Below, one piece after another: positions 15,261-23,381 of a DNA stretch of 34,919 bases. Made by a program: the position numbers and the translations under genes. Every line of letters begins with the position of its first letter. The first letter of the stretch is position 1. The DNA is from Betaproteobacteria bacterium (GTDB taxonomy: Bacteria; Pseudomonadota; Gammaproteobacteria; Burkholderiales; Thiobacillaceae), in the NCBI GenBank assembly GCA_020061585.1, contig JAGUXX010000178.1, positions 1 to 34,919 of the forward strand, written 5' to 3'. The notes under the pieces were generated by a model. It was given only the letters and a program-made list of their open reading frames with translations. It made no database searches and had not been told where the DNA came from.

Positions 15261-15773
15261 TTACCAGCAATCCCCCACAGCGCCGGATCCGTTTTCGCCT
15301 TTGACGCCGGTATTGGTCAAGGTCAGCGTTCCACACAGCGCATCGGCCGCAATCGGCACGGCTTGCAGGGTATAGCTCTGCGAGAGGATTGAGTCGAAAC
15401 TGATGTTGTAGCGCGCCGTGCCTTCCTTGGGCGCCACGCAGAGTCCATCAAGTGAAACTTCCGTGCCCGCGCCAACACACGCATTCGATGCCCTCGCTGT
15501 ACCGCAATCATCGGTTTCGGTTTGATGATAACAATTACTGACCGTGTAATTACGTTCAAGGAATTGCGCCGCTTCCAGCAAAACCCCTCGAGCCGCCGCA
15601 CGATTGGCGCTAGTTACATAGTTTTGATAAGACGGATAAGCGACAGCGGCCAAAATACCGACAATCGCCACGGCTATCAGCAACTCGATCAGCGTTACGC
15701 CTGATTGAGCGCCTTGGCCGCCATATCCAAGTTTCAGGGAACGAAGCGCTTGTGACATTGCAATATCTTTCAC
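15261..15773 (-). CDS. pilE: type IV pilin-like protein PilE (minor pilin)
   Basis: A 170-residue prepilin with the cleavage site QSG|VTLIELLIAVAIVGILAAVAYPSYQ; Glu5 of the mature protein is present. The C-terminal region ends LCGTLTLTNTGVKGENGSG...GDCW, the cysteine-closed loop typical of PilE-type pilins. Other cysteine pairs may close more loops. The start is taken as GTG at 15773, which overlaps the pilY1 stop as GTGA with GGGAG eight bases upstream. TTG at 15791 and ATG at 15758 are alternatives, and none alters the mature protein. It is the last gene of the minor pilin operon. In Pseudomonas, PilE primes pilus assembly together with FimU, PilV, PilW, PilX and PilY1. Confidence 0.9.
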   Translation of the reverse strand: MKDIAMSQALRSLKLGYGGQGAQSGVTLIELLIAVAIVGILAAVAYPSYQNYVTSANRAAARGVLLEAAQFLERNYTVSNCYHQTETDDCGTARASNACVGAGTEVSLDGLCVAPKEGTARYNISFDSILSQSYTLQAVPIAADALCGTLTLTNTGVKGENGSGAVGDCW

Positions 15774-18700
15774 GGAAGAATCTCCCGCCAATTTATACGC
15801 GTATGCGCGTCACCTGACAAATCAACTCCACCAGATTCAACTTCCGGATTGTCATTAAGGTTTTTTGTTTGCGAAGCGATCCATGTATGAGTGGCATTGC
15901 TAGTCAACTCTAAGCTTCCCTTGATAAGAGAATGCCCCCCCAGCGAAGACCCGGTATCGACACCAGCGGAAATGTCGTCTTTCTCATCGACCGCACCATC
16001 GCCATTTGTATCAAACAAAGGCACAGTGGACATGGATCCATCCAAATAATTCAGCCCGATAATTCGACTCATAACGCCACCTGAACATGCGTCAGTAGAC
16101 GGCGCCATTCCATCAAATAGAATAATGTCGCTTTTCACGTTAGGGCGACCGACAAGGCGCTCTCCCGAAATGGAAAAATTGGTGTACCAGCCTTTGATAA
16201 CAGCGGGCGGCTCAAGCTCCGGAGTTGTAGTAGCCGTAATGGTCGGCGGCGACGCAGTACTGAGGTTCTGATAAACCAATACATCACGCCCTGATACTGT
16301 AACGTCCGTATCCTTGATTCCGTAGAACGACTGCGATTCATCACTCAACGCATCGTCTGAAGACAGATATTTTCCAGTTCCGAATAGAACCATCAATCCA
16401 CCATCAGGGTGACGGGTAACAACCGGCGGAGAAAGGATGGGCTGTCGATTGCTGGTTGGGCTAACCCCATCATCCGCGACAAACAATGGGGTACATGTGG
16501 AAGGCGCGGTTTCAGCGCATGTATCGGTTGAATACGCGACTTTCCAGGTACTTGGGGTGCTGCTGACACCCTCATATAAAGAACTGGTCGCATGCGGACC
16601 AACCAGGAAGCGCCACATGTTGCCCTGCAAGTCACCGGCATAGACAGTGTCGATATAACCGTCACCATCCGCATCATATGGTAACGGCGATGAAAGACCA
16701 TTGCCGCCTGAAGCAGATTTCGCGGCAACGATCTTTATGTAATCCGTTCCTTGAACCCAGACGCCTCCCGTGCCAGTGGGACCATCCAAAAAAATAATGT
16801 ACAACGCCGCATACCCTTGGGAGCTATTGTATCCATTGCCGACAATAACCGCCCAGCGGCCATCCGGATAATCCTCATAGGGCTTCAATCTGACGATCTG
16901 CCTGGGCGAACCCGTTTCCAGATCGATTGGCGGGAGGTTATAAGTCAAACCAAGGTCAGCGTCATCGTTATCTGTAAATTCCCACAAGACCAGGGATGAT
17001 GCATTGGACTCGGAGAAAACAGGGGCTTTTGCAGCCAGCGCCGTATCCCCAGGGTTGGTGACATCCAGAGCATAAAAGGCTTTCCCTCCAGAATTCAATC
17101 CACCTACCAGCACACTCCGCCAACTGGATTTGCTCGAAAGATAAGCATCACCCACCATAGGATGACCATCGACGAAATACCTGTGGTTCTTCGTGTTATT
17201 GCGATAATCCTGAGAAGTCAGCCAACTCAAATTTGAATAAACCGGGGTCGGGACATAGGCTATGACCTCGGATCCTTGCAAAGCCGCGGTACATCCAACC
17301 TGACCACTGACCACTACTGCCGGATCGCCACTATATACCGGGAGATCACAGGCATTGAAGCCATGCAGCATACCGTCATTGGCCCCGACATAGACAACCG
17401 GGAAGCGTTTGCTGAAATCGCTGCTGAAGGTACTGTAACCCGGATAATCGACGTCCGAATATCCCGTCTCAGGCTTGCCGACATACCATGGACTCGAATT
17501 AATGATATCCCCTAATTTTCCGGTAGGCCTTTGCCTGAAAGTACCTGCTGCGGTTCCTTCTTCCGTATGATCTCCCCGGAGATAGTTGAGGCGTTTTTCG
17601 CCGTCATCATCCTGGAGCAGGGTTTCATCCCGATCAAGATAATATTGCTGTGTACCTGCCGTGTCGACAGTTCCAGTCAAATTATCCCAACGGAATGGCA
17701 CTCCGCTAGTACCCGCCTTGGTCAGGATGACTCTATCTCCCGCAGCCTTGGAGTCCAGCTTCTCCGCGGCATCCCATTCCACCGTATCAGTCGACAAAAA
17801 TGTGGATACGAGCGTCCCGCTCCACTCTTCACTAGCAAATTGCGCCAGATAATAGCGACTGCCGGTATTGAGTTCGGTACTGCTGGTTGCCACGGCGGAA
17901 GCCGAACCGGTACGCTTGATGATGTCGGCGAATGCGCTGTTCAAACCTTCAACCAACTTTTCAGGCTCGGTTGCAAGCACATAATTGTCGGGCATGCCGT
18001 CACCGTCACTATCCCATTCTGATGCCACATTAGGGGTCCCGCTGTCGTCACTATCGATAAAGCCGCCGTACTTCCCCGCCAACCAAAGCATATTCCTCGG
18101 GCCATCCAGGGGATTGTTTTTGTATTCCTGGGTGTCGATCATGTACGTGGCAATGGTTTGTTTTTCTTTGAAATCAGGGCGGATATCCGTGGTGTTGGCG
18201 TAGAAAGCCAATCCAGCAATGTAGTAGGAATTTTGCTTTATCGGATCGGGGCAAGTACCCATGACTTCACCGAGGCTAGTGATGGTCTTGGCAACACACG
18301 AACCAGGGCTTGTATCACCCGGGAAATAGCCCACCGAATCATTTGTGCCCGTTACGCTGTCCGATACGCCCGTACTGGTCCAGATACCGGTGCTGGACCA
18401 GGAAATGCCATTCAACCCTTCCAGCTCTCCTACCCTGTCGGTAAGTTCCTTGACATTGATGTCCGGATCAGGATTGCTGGGCTCGCCACAATCCCCATCC
18501 GAGAATGCTGGCAGCCCGGAGGTGCCGGAACGCGCACAGGTGAAATAGGTACCGGGCAGTTTCTTGTCCAGCCAGGGGTTGGCGTCGTTGATCCCGACGA
18601 TGAAGTTTTTCTGGCACCAGTCCTGTATCGGGTCGTCCCAGACGGTGATGACCGGAAAACCGTCTTTCATGGCGGTAGTCAAGTCGGATGAATACTCGGG

Positions 18701-19744
18701 TGTATTGCCGAGATTCTTGAAATAGCGCAAGGACTCGTAATAAAGCTCCCCGGCGGGATCAGAGTCCTTATAGCCGCTGGCTCCGAATTTGTTGATGTAA
18801 TTGATGACGCCGCTATTGCTGACCGAGCTTGCGGTTGCCTCGGCGGGATCCGGGTTACTGACAAAGATGCCGGTCGTGGCGCTCCATTCGGTGTTGGCAT
18901 TGGCCGCCATACCGCTCTCGATAACGTATTTTTCAGGGCCGGTGTATTTCATTTTTGATCGAAGAACACCGCCATCCCGGCTTTTCGAATTGTCAGCCAG
19001 ATAGCTGGTCAGCGCAAACCGCATCTTGGAAGAGTTGTTCTGGATCAATCCAGTGGGCTTGTAGGTATAGGGAGAAGACGTACCATACTGCGTACAGTTG
19101 GTTTCCAGGCCTACGCTGGCATCACAAACCTTCACCCGCACATGCAAGGTTCCCTTTTGCGAGCCTCCAGAGCTGGTACCCACTTTCATGGTCTTGCCCA
19201 AACCGTGGTTGGTGAGATAGATATCCGCATCGGCATAAGGCGTCACCGTGGATGGCGCCACATTGACTCCCGCATTCAATCGCTTGACGGGAAACCAGCT
19301 TGAATTGCTGGTAGCGCTGGCCCTGACGATAACGGTTTCGGTTGTTGTGTCGACGTAGCGATCGCCCCCCGTCAGCGCCCATCGAAACTCATCGATGGCG
19401 GTCATGCCCGCCCAGTTGAGGAGGTTTCCGCTCCATTGGCCGCTACAGGTATGGTTATCCCCGGTCGCGCCGACAGGGTTGAAGCGGTCGCTGCTGTAGG
19501 TGTAACACTTGTTCGGATCGAAATACCCCAAAAAGGTGGTGCCAGCAGAGTAACTGGTCGCGCCCGTCGGACCCGAATAGGCCGCTCCCCCCATAGGACC
19601 CTCGATGGACATGTCGAACAATACATTCGGATCGACCCGGTTGTTGATAAACAAGGGGACATTCGAAATATCCAAAGAGGCGCTATCAGCAAACTGCCCG
19701 AACAAGTTCGCCATTAGAAAAGCCGACAAAAATAGATTTTTCAT
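15770..19744 (-). CDS. pilY1: PilY1-like pilus tip/biogenesis protein
   Basis: A 1324-residue exported protein with a signal peptide (about 1-22). The C-terminal half has the PilY1 beta-propeller features: FPVVYVGANDGMLHGFNA, EVIAYVPTPVYSNL, HRYFVDGHP, SVLVGGLNSGGKAFYALD and MVLFGTGKYL. Three calcium-loop-like segments are visible: DSDGDGMPD at 578, DADGDGYID at 1024 (the position that fits the PilY1 regulatory Ca2+ site) and DTNGDGAVD at 1245. I do not see a clear von Willebrand A metal site in the N-terminal half. PilY1 sits at the pilus tip and opposes retraction, and in some species it acts in surface sensing. The start has GAGGGGG just upstream. The coding region is noticeably more A/T-rich than its flanks. 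Confidence 0.93.
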   Translation of the reverse strand: MKNLFLSAFLMANLFGQFADSASLDISNVPLFINNRVDPNVLFDMSIEGPMGGAAYSGPTGATSYSAGTTFLGYFDPNKCYTYSSDRFNPVGATGDNHTCSGQWSGNLLNWAGMTAIDEFRWALTGGDRYVDTTTETVIVRASATSNSSWFPVKRLNAGVNVAPSTVTPYADADIYLTNHGLGKTMKVGTSSGGSQKGTLHVRVKVCDASVGLETNCTQYGTSSPYTYKPTGLIQNNSSKMRFALTSYLADNSKSRDGGVLRSKMKYTGPEKYVIESGMAANANTEWSATTGIFVSNPDPAEATASSVSNSGVINYINKFGASGYKDSDPAGELYYESLRYFKNLGNTPEYSSDLTTAMKDGFPVITVWDDPIQDWCQKNFIVGINDANPWLDKKLPGTYFTCARSGTSGLPAFSDGDCGEPSNPDPDINVKELTDRVGELEGLNGISWSSTGIWTSTGVSDSVTGTNDSVGYFPGDTSPGSCVAKTITSLGEVMGTCPDPIKQNSYYIAGLAFYANTTDIRPDFKEKQTIATYMIDTQEYKNNPLDGPRNMLWLAGKYGGFIDSDDSGTPNVASEWDSDGDGMPDNYVLATEPEKLVEGLNSAFADIIKRTGSASAVATSSTELNTGSRYYLAQFASEEWSGTLVSTFLSTDTVEWDAAEKLDSKAAGDRVILTKAGTSGVPFRWDNLTGTVDTAGTQQYYLDRDETLLQDDDGEKRLNYLRGDHTEEGTAAGTFRQRPTGKLGDIINSSPWYVGKPETGYSDVDYPGYSTFSSDFSKRFPVVYVGANDGMLHGFNACDLPVYSGDPAVVVSGQVGCTAALQGSEVIAYVPTPVYSNLSWLTSQDYRNNTKNHRYFVDGHPMVGDAYLSSKSSWRSVLVGGLNSGGKAFYALDVTNPGDTALAAKAPVFSESNASSLVLWEFTDNDDADLGLTYNLPPIDLETGSPRQIVRLKPYEDYPDGRWAVIVGNGYNSSQGYAALYIIFLDGPTGTGGVWVQGTDYIKIVAAKSASGGNGLSSPLPYDADGDGYIDTVYAGDLQGNMWRFLVGPHATSSLYEGVSSTPSTWKVAYSTDTCAETAPSTCTPLFVADDGVSPTSNRQPILSPPVVTRHPDGGLMVLFGTGKYLSSDDALSDESQSFYGIKDTDVTVSGRDVLVYQNLSTASPPTITATTTPELEPPAVIKGWYTNFSISGERLVGRPNVKSDIILFDGMAPSTDACSGGVMSRIIGLNYLDGSMSTVPLFDTNGDGAVDEKDDISAGVDTGSSLGGHSLIKGSLELTSNATHTWIASQTKNLNDNPEVESGGVDLSGDAHTRINWREILP

Positions 19745-19761
19745 GATTTCCCCCTCGTTTG

Positions 19762-20082
19762 TTAAGGCCTGTGCTCCAGAACTTCAATGCGGATTGCAAG
19801 ACCATTGCGGATGGTAACCTTGGCCTTATCGAAATATCCGCTATCCGCCAAGGTTCCGCATGTTATTCGATACTGATACCAGCATTCGGTTGCTTCGCCC
19901 TGACGAATCTTCAAGTTTTCCGAATCGCCGCGCAGCAAAGGGTATTTTTTATCATTTATCTCCACAAATTTTCGGGTGATATTGGAAATATGACCAATAA
20001 CTTCAGCATTGACCAGATCCGCGGCGTGCGCCGTCTGGGATATCATCAAACCAACAAATAGGGTTGACAGAAGTTGTTTCAT
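19762..20082 (-). CDS. small exported protein in the pilin operon, PilY2-like by position
   Basis: A 106-residue protein with a clear signal peptide (MKQLLSTLFVGLMISQTAHA|AD). GGAGG seven bases before the ATG fixes the start. The mature part, about 85 residues, looks all-beta (VNAEVIGHISNITRKFVEINDKKYPL, AKVTIRNGLAIRIEVLEH) with two cysteines, Cys65 and Cys73, that could form a disulfide. Pseudomonas places pilY2, a similar-sized exported protein, between pilY1 and pilE; here the gene lies before pilY1 instead, 22 bases after pilX and 17 before pilY1. I cannot show sequence homology to PilY2, so the function is open; a role in pilus assembly is inferred from the operon. Confidence 0.75.
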   Translation of the reverse strand: MKQLLSTLFVGLMISQTAHAADLVNAEVIGHISNITRKFVEINDKKYPLLRGDSENLKIRQGEATECWYQYRITCGTLADSGYFDKAKVTIRNGLAIRIEVLEHRP

Positions 20083-20104
20083 TTCATTTCCTCCAGAATT
20101 ATAT

Positions 20105-20680
20105 TCAGTCGGCTCTGTATATTTCCTGTAGCCATACCACGGCATTACCACTCACACCTTGCCCGCGGGCAGTGATTCGGTAGTAATAGACTTTACCGCC
20201 AAAATCTTTCATGAACCGCTCGAGTATATACCGTGGCTGAACGACTCCCGGTATGGCCGCGGCCCCGGTGTAATCGCCATACCCGACACTATTATACGCC
20301 CCATCATCCCAATATTCCGGGTTGCTTGTCCAAAGCGGCGTCGCATAACCCGCAAATCCGTTATTACATACGCCATTGTCATCAGCAGCAGCCGTTCCAG
20401 CACAGTCAGGCGTTCCAACAGGGAATATCGACGTAATGCCACGAGCGGAAGCGGGCACATCATTTCTGATATCTCTTTCCGCATCGCGTAGCGCCAATTC
20501 TGCCGCCTGCATGGCAATCGAGCGGTCGCGCAAATTGCCTGACATCCGTTCTTCCAGAGTGGACATGCGCGCGGAGGTGATACCGATCATAGTCAGCACA
20601 ACCAGAAAAATCAGACCGGTGATAAGCGCCGCGCCAGACTGGCGATAACATGACGAGAGTGAAGTGGGGTTTATTTTCAT
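20105..20680 (-). CDS. pilX: minor pilin assembly protein PilX
   Basis: A 191-residue PilX-type prepilin-like protein. The N terminus is SGAALITGLIFLVVLTMIG with a Gly before the hydrophobic segment, and RMSTLEERMSGNLRDRSIAMQAAELALRDAE is the strongly conserved PilX helix. This class often lacks the standard Glu5, as here. The C-terminal half is variable with aromatic residues (YYYRITARGQG before the end). It lies eight bases after pilW and belongs to the minor pilin complex that initiates pilus assembly. Confidence 0.9.
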   Translation of the reverse strand: MKINPTSLSSCYRQSGAALITGLIFLVVLTMIGITSARMSTLEERMSGNLRDRSIAMQAAELALRDAERDIRNDVPASARGITSIFPVGTPDCAGTAAADDNGVCNNGFAGYATPLWTSNPEYWDDGAYNSVGYGDYTGAAAIPGVVQPRYILERFMKDFGGKVYYYRITARGQGVSGNAVVWLQEIYRAD

Positions 20681-20688
20681 GTTCTCGC

Positions 20689-21450
20689 TCAGGGCATCAT
20701 GGTGACCCGGTTGCGCAAACTAAACGTGGCCACGAAAGCGCGAAACAGACGCCCATTGGTCCCCGTATCGAAGTCGTTGGCGGCATTGGCATCGGCGCCC
20801 AGCGCCCCATTGCAGGTCAGGTATTGCTGATCCCCAGGCGTGATGCCTCGCTCTTCCGAACGTACCAGGACGCAGGCCCGGACGCTGACCACCTGGCTCC
20901 AGTCGCCGGGCGCCGTCGTGTACTGATTTGCCGACTGGTCATCATCGGTATCGATGCCGTAAAGGAATTGCAGATCTTCGACATTGGATACCAGCGGGTC
21001 ATTGTTGCAGCGCAGATCGGTTCCGGTCAGATCGAAGGCATCCGTAACGATGGCGCCTTCCGCAACATCATCGCCACTGCAATCTTGTCCCCCGGTACCA
21101 TCATATTGCACGGTAACCGTATTGGCGGTGCCTTGAATCGCCGTACCGGCAAATGCGGCGGCGGGCAAGGTTGGTTCGAGCGGAATATTTGCATAGCCGG
21201 CCTGACGCAAGCTGCGGCCGATGGCGTCGAGTGCGTAGCGGCCTGCTTCCTGTATGCGCGCATTTTGTTCCTGCACGCGGTATGTCTGGTTGCTGCCAAC
21301 GTAGATGGTGCCGATACCGGTCAGCAAGAGCAGACCCAAGGTCATGGAGATCAGCAGTTCAAGCAGCGTCATGCCGGCTTGGCGGCGCATCGTTCTGGTC
21401 ACGCCAGACAGTGGACCGATCAGTCTCGGATTCAAGCATGCGGCGCTCAT
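20689..21450 (-). CDS. pilW: minor pilin PilW
   Basis: A 253-residue prepilin with the cleavage site QAG|MTLLELLISMTLGLLLL, mature Glu5, followed by NQTYRVQEQNARIQEAGRYALD, the helix typical of PilW. The globular part has three isolated cysteines plus a VRACVLVRSEE strand. A leader of 26 residues is long but not unusual. ATGA overlap with the pilV stop indicates coupled translation. It acts with PilV, PilX and PilE at the pilus tip. Confidence 0.92.
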   Translation of the reverse strand: MSAACLNPRLIGPLSGVTRTMRRQAGMTLLELLISMTLGLLLLTGIGTIYVGSNQTYRVQEQNARIQEAGRYALDAIGRSLRQAGYANIPLEPTLPAAAFAGTAIQGTANTVTVQYDGTGGQDCSGDDVAEGAIVTDAFDLTGTDLRCNNDPLVSNVEDLQFLYGIDTDDDQSANQYTTAPGDWSQVVSVRACVLVRSEERGITPGDQQYLTCNGALGADANAANDFDTGTNGRLFRAFVATFSLRNRVTMMP

Positions 21451-21956
21451 GGCGAAAACCTCGTAACGAAGCTCTGCGTTTCATCCACGTCCTTTTCGGT
21501 CCAGGACACCGTAATGTCGAAAACCCGGTTGGAATTGGCCACTATCGTTACGCAACCCGCGGGGCCACTGACACAACGAACCGTACCCGTGCCGCCAGGC
21601 AACAAACGCGCATTATTGGTAAGCCATTGAAAATGATCGGTAGTCGCCATCTGGGCTGATGTGCAACCCGCGAGAATACAAGCCGGATCGACCGGCAGCA
21701 CGGCCGTCAGATCGCTGTAATTCCCCGCACCTATGCCGTCCAGATTCGCGCGCATCCGGTCAGCCATGTCATAGGCTTGTTGAGAAGCTATCGATCGGTA
21801 GTAGGCGACCTGGTTGTTGTTCAGGCTGACCACCTGCAACGCCGCCAAGCCCAGCAGGCCGATAGACAGCACGACGATGGCGACCAGGATTTCCAGCAAT
21901 GTGAAACCACTTTGCCGAGACGGCGGAGATTGAAGTTTGAAAGACATCATGGACAT
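21447..21956 (-). CDS. pilV: minor pilin PilV
   Basis: A 169-residue prepilin with the cleavage site QSG|FTLLEILVAIVVLSIGLLGLA, mature Glu5, and then LQVVSLNNNQVAYYRSIASQQAYDMADRMRANL, the PilV signature helix. Two starts are plausible: ATG at 21956 with GAGGGGG ten bases upstream, or ATG at 21950, which overlaps the fimT stop as ATGA. The C-terminal domain has cysteine pairs (ACILAGC, RCVSGPAGC) suited to disulfides. It overlaps its neighbours at both ends. Confidence 0.93.
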   Translation of the reverse strand: MSMMSFKLQSPPSRQSGFTLLEILVAIVVLSIGLLGLAALQVVSLNNNQVAYYRSIASQQAYDMADRMRANLDGIGAGNYSDLTAVLPVDPACILAGCTSAQMATTDHFQWLTNNARLLPGGTGTVRCVSGPAGCVTIVANSNRVFDITVSWTEKDVDETQSFVTRFSP

Positions 21957-22555
21957 GTCAAATTAACCCCCTCGACATCTTCAATGGAGTCGCCATTTCC
22001 GTCAGTTGTGCGCCTTACCCTGCCCTGAAACGAGACCGTGACACCCCGTGCCTCGACTGCTCCACGGGCATCACAAAGCATGAGGGTCCCACTGGCACCC
22101 GTAATAAAACCGGTGTTCTGGAATCGAACTCGTTCTAGGTTGCTGGAGCGTAAGGTATTACCACCCGAAAGCGCCGAATACACCTGCAGAATCTCATCAC
22201 CATCAATGGTGTCTAAAACGCCATCGCCATCATTGTCTACAAACACCAACCAGCCGGTTTCCCAGGTCTTGCTGGACGCACAGGACTCCGCATCGCTCGT
22301 GCTGCAGACTGTGACGGTTATCCCTCGCTTCACGGCCTCGCTTTTGGCCAAGGTCAACGCCAAAACCAGCTCATTGGCCTGCGTGGCCAGGCGACTATTC
22401 ATCAGGAAATCCCGGAAACTGGGGATAGCCACCGTCATCATGATGCCGGCGATGGCCAGCGTGACCAGCAGTTCGATCATCGTGAAACCACGACTGATCG
22501 GTCGTTTGACGCGGCGATCCGAAGCCTCCGGAACTGGCAAGTTAGAGTCTTTCAT
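21947..22555 (-). CDS. fimT: GspH/FimT-family minor pilin (FimU/FimT)
   Basis: A 202-residue prepilin, first gene of the operon. After a 23-residue leader the cleavage site is SRG|FTMIELLVTLAIAGIMMTVAIPSFRDFL with Glu5 present. The rest is the GspH/FimT domain: NELVLALTLAKSEAVKRGITVTVC, WETGWLVFVDNDGDGVLD, then VRFQNTGF and GVTVSFQGRV. The NDGDGVLD loop may bind calcium. FimT/FimU begins the minor pilin set and caps the pseudopilus-like priming complex. I see no strong ribosome binding site before this ATG. The promoter should lie in the 208-base divergent space shared with the Fur-family gene. Confidence 0.9.
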   Translation of the reverse strand: MKDSNLPVPEASDRRVKRPISRGFTMIELLVTLAIAGIMMTVAIPSFRDFLMNSRLATQANELVLALTLAKSEAVKRGITVTVCSTSDAESCASSKTWETGWLVFVDNDGDGVLDTIDGDEILQVYSALSGGNTLRSSNLERVRFQNTGFITGASGTLMLCDARGAVEARGVTVSFQGRVRRTTDGNGDSIEDVEGVNLTCP

Positions 22556-22704
22556 GCGTACAGCATAGCGTCACACCAAGCCCGCGGATGCCGCCCCATG
22601 ACGGACGGCATGTTTACTGGAATGAGCGGAACAATTGGCGATATTGCGCGCGACACCGCCTTCCGCAACCGAGATCCGGCGCGCATTTGGCGCACATACA
22701 TAGT

Positions 22705-22733
22705 TAGACGCTGGGTATTCGCGCACCTACAAT
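22705..22733 (+). promoter_or_regulatory. possible vegetative promoter of the Fur-family gene
   Basis: TAGACG (22705-22710) and TACAAT (22728-22733) are 17 bases apart and match the sigma-70 hexamers at four and five of six positions. The predicted start lies about 24 bases before the ATG at 22764. No Fur box was recognised by eye. Confidence 0.4.
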
Positions 22734-22763
22734 AACCGCAATACTTTTGCCTATCACATTTTC

Positions 22764-23195
22764 ATGTCGACTTCACAACCCATCCCTCTGCCGCGTGGCG
22801 TGCTTTCCGAACGACTGCGGGCGCACGGCATCGCCCCCACGCATCAGCGCATCGAAATCGCCAATGCGCTGTTTTCGCGCTGCGAGCACCAGTCCGCCGA
22901 TCAGATTCTGGCCATCGTCAACGCGCAGCACAGCGAAACTTCCAAGGCCACGGTTTACAACACCTTGCGGCTGTTCCTGGCAAAAGGACTGGTGCGCGAA
23001 GTCATCGTCGATCCGAGCAAGATTTTCTATGACCCGAACACCGCGCCGCATCATCACTTCTACAACCTGGTCAGCGGCGAGTTGACCGACATCCCGGCCG
23101 ATGCCATGCAGATCGCCGGCATGCCGACCTTGCCGGACGGCATGCTGGCGGAGAGCATCGATGTCATCGTGCGGATACGCCCGCGGCACGCGTAG
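22764..23195 (+). CDS. Fur-family regulator, Irr-like
   Basis: A 143-residue Fur-superfamily repressor. The winged helix is at about residues 10-85 (GIAPTHQRIEIANALF, SKATVYNTLRLFLAKGLV). The dimerisation half contains APHHHFYNLVSGELTDIPADAM with His96-His98, and ends LPDGMLAESIDVIVRIRP. This C-terminal pattern and the lack of the CxxC zinc pairs fit the Irr (iron response regulator, heme/peroxide-linked) subgroup better than Fur, Zur or canonical PerR. Irr senses heme status in alphaproteobacteria; the ligand here is inference. It diverges from the minor pilin operon, with 208 bases shared, so it could affect both. No neighbouring gene clearly names its regulon. Confidence 0.8.
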   Translation: MSTSQPIPLPRGVLSERLRAHGIAPTHQRIEIANALFSRCEHQSADQILAIVNAQHSETSKATVYNTLRLFLAKGLVREVIVDPSKIFYDPNTAPHHHFYNLVSGELTDIPADAMQIAGMPTLPDGMLAESIDVIVRIRPRHA

Positions 23196-23246
23196 CGGAT
23201 TCTCATTTTCGCCGGCAAACCGTCAAACCAATCGAATGCGCATCGG

Positions 23247-23313
23247 TCATTCCGGCGCAAGCCGGAACCCAGTGAAATCAACTGACTGGATCCCGGCCTG
23301 CGCCGGGGTGACG
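23247..23313. repeat. REP-like inverted repeat, relative of 2954-3031
   Basis: The left arm (23247-23273) contains TCATTCCGGCGCAAGCCGGAA and the right arm (23285-23313) reads CTGGATCCCGGCCTGCGCCGGGGTGACG, split by about 11 bases. They are approximate reverse complements with CCAGT/ACTGG inner edges. It is the same family as the element between ubiV and ubiT. It lies between the Fur-family gene and the TRAP binding protein gene. Confidence 0.7.
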
Positions 23314-23381
23314 TTCCGCGCAGCGTCAGCCTGATCGCCCAAAACGGTCTATCCCACTCCCCCAACTGTTCAAGGCCATCC

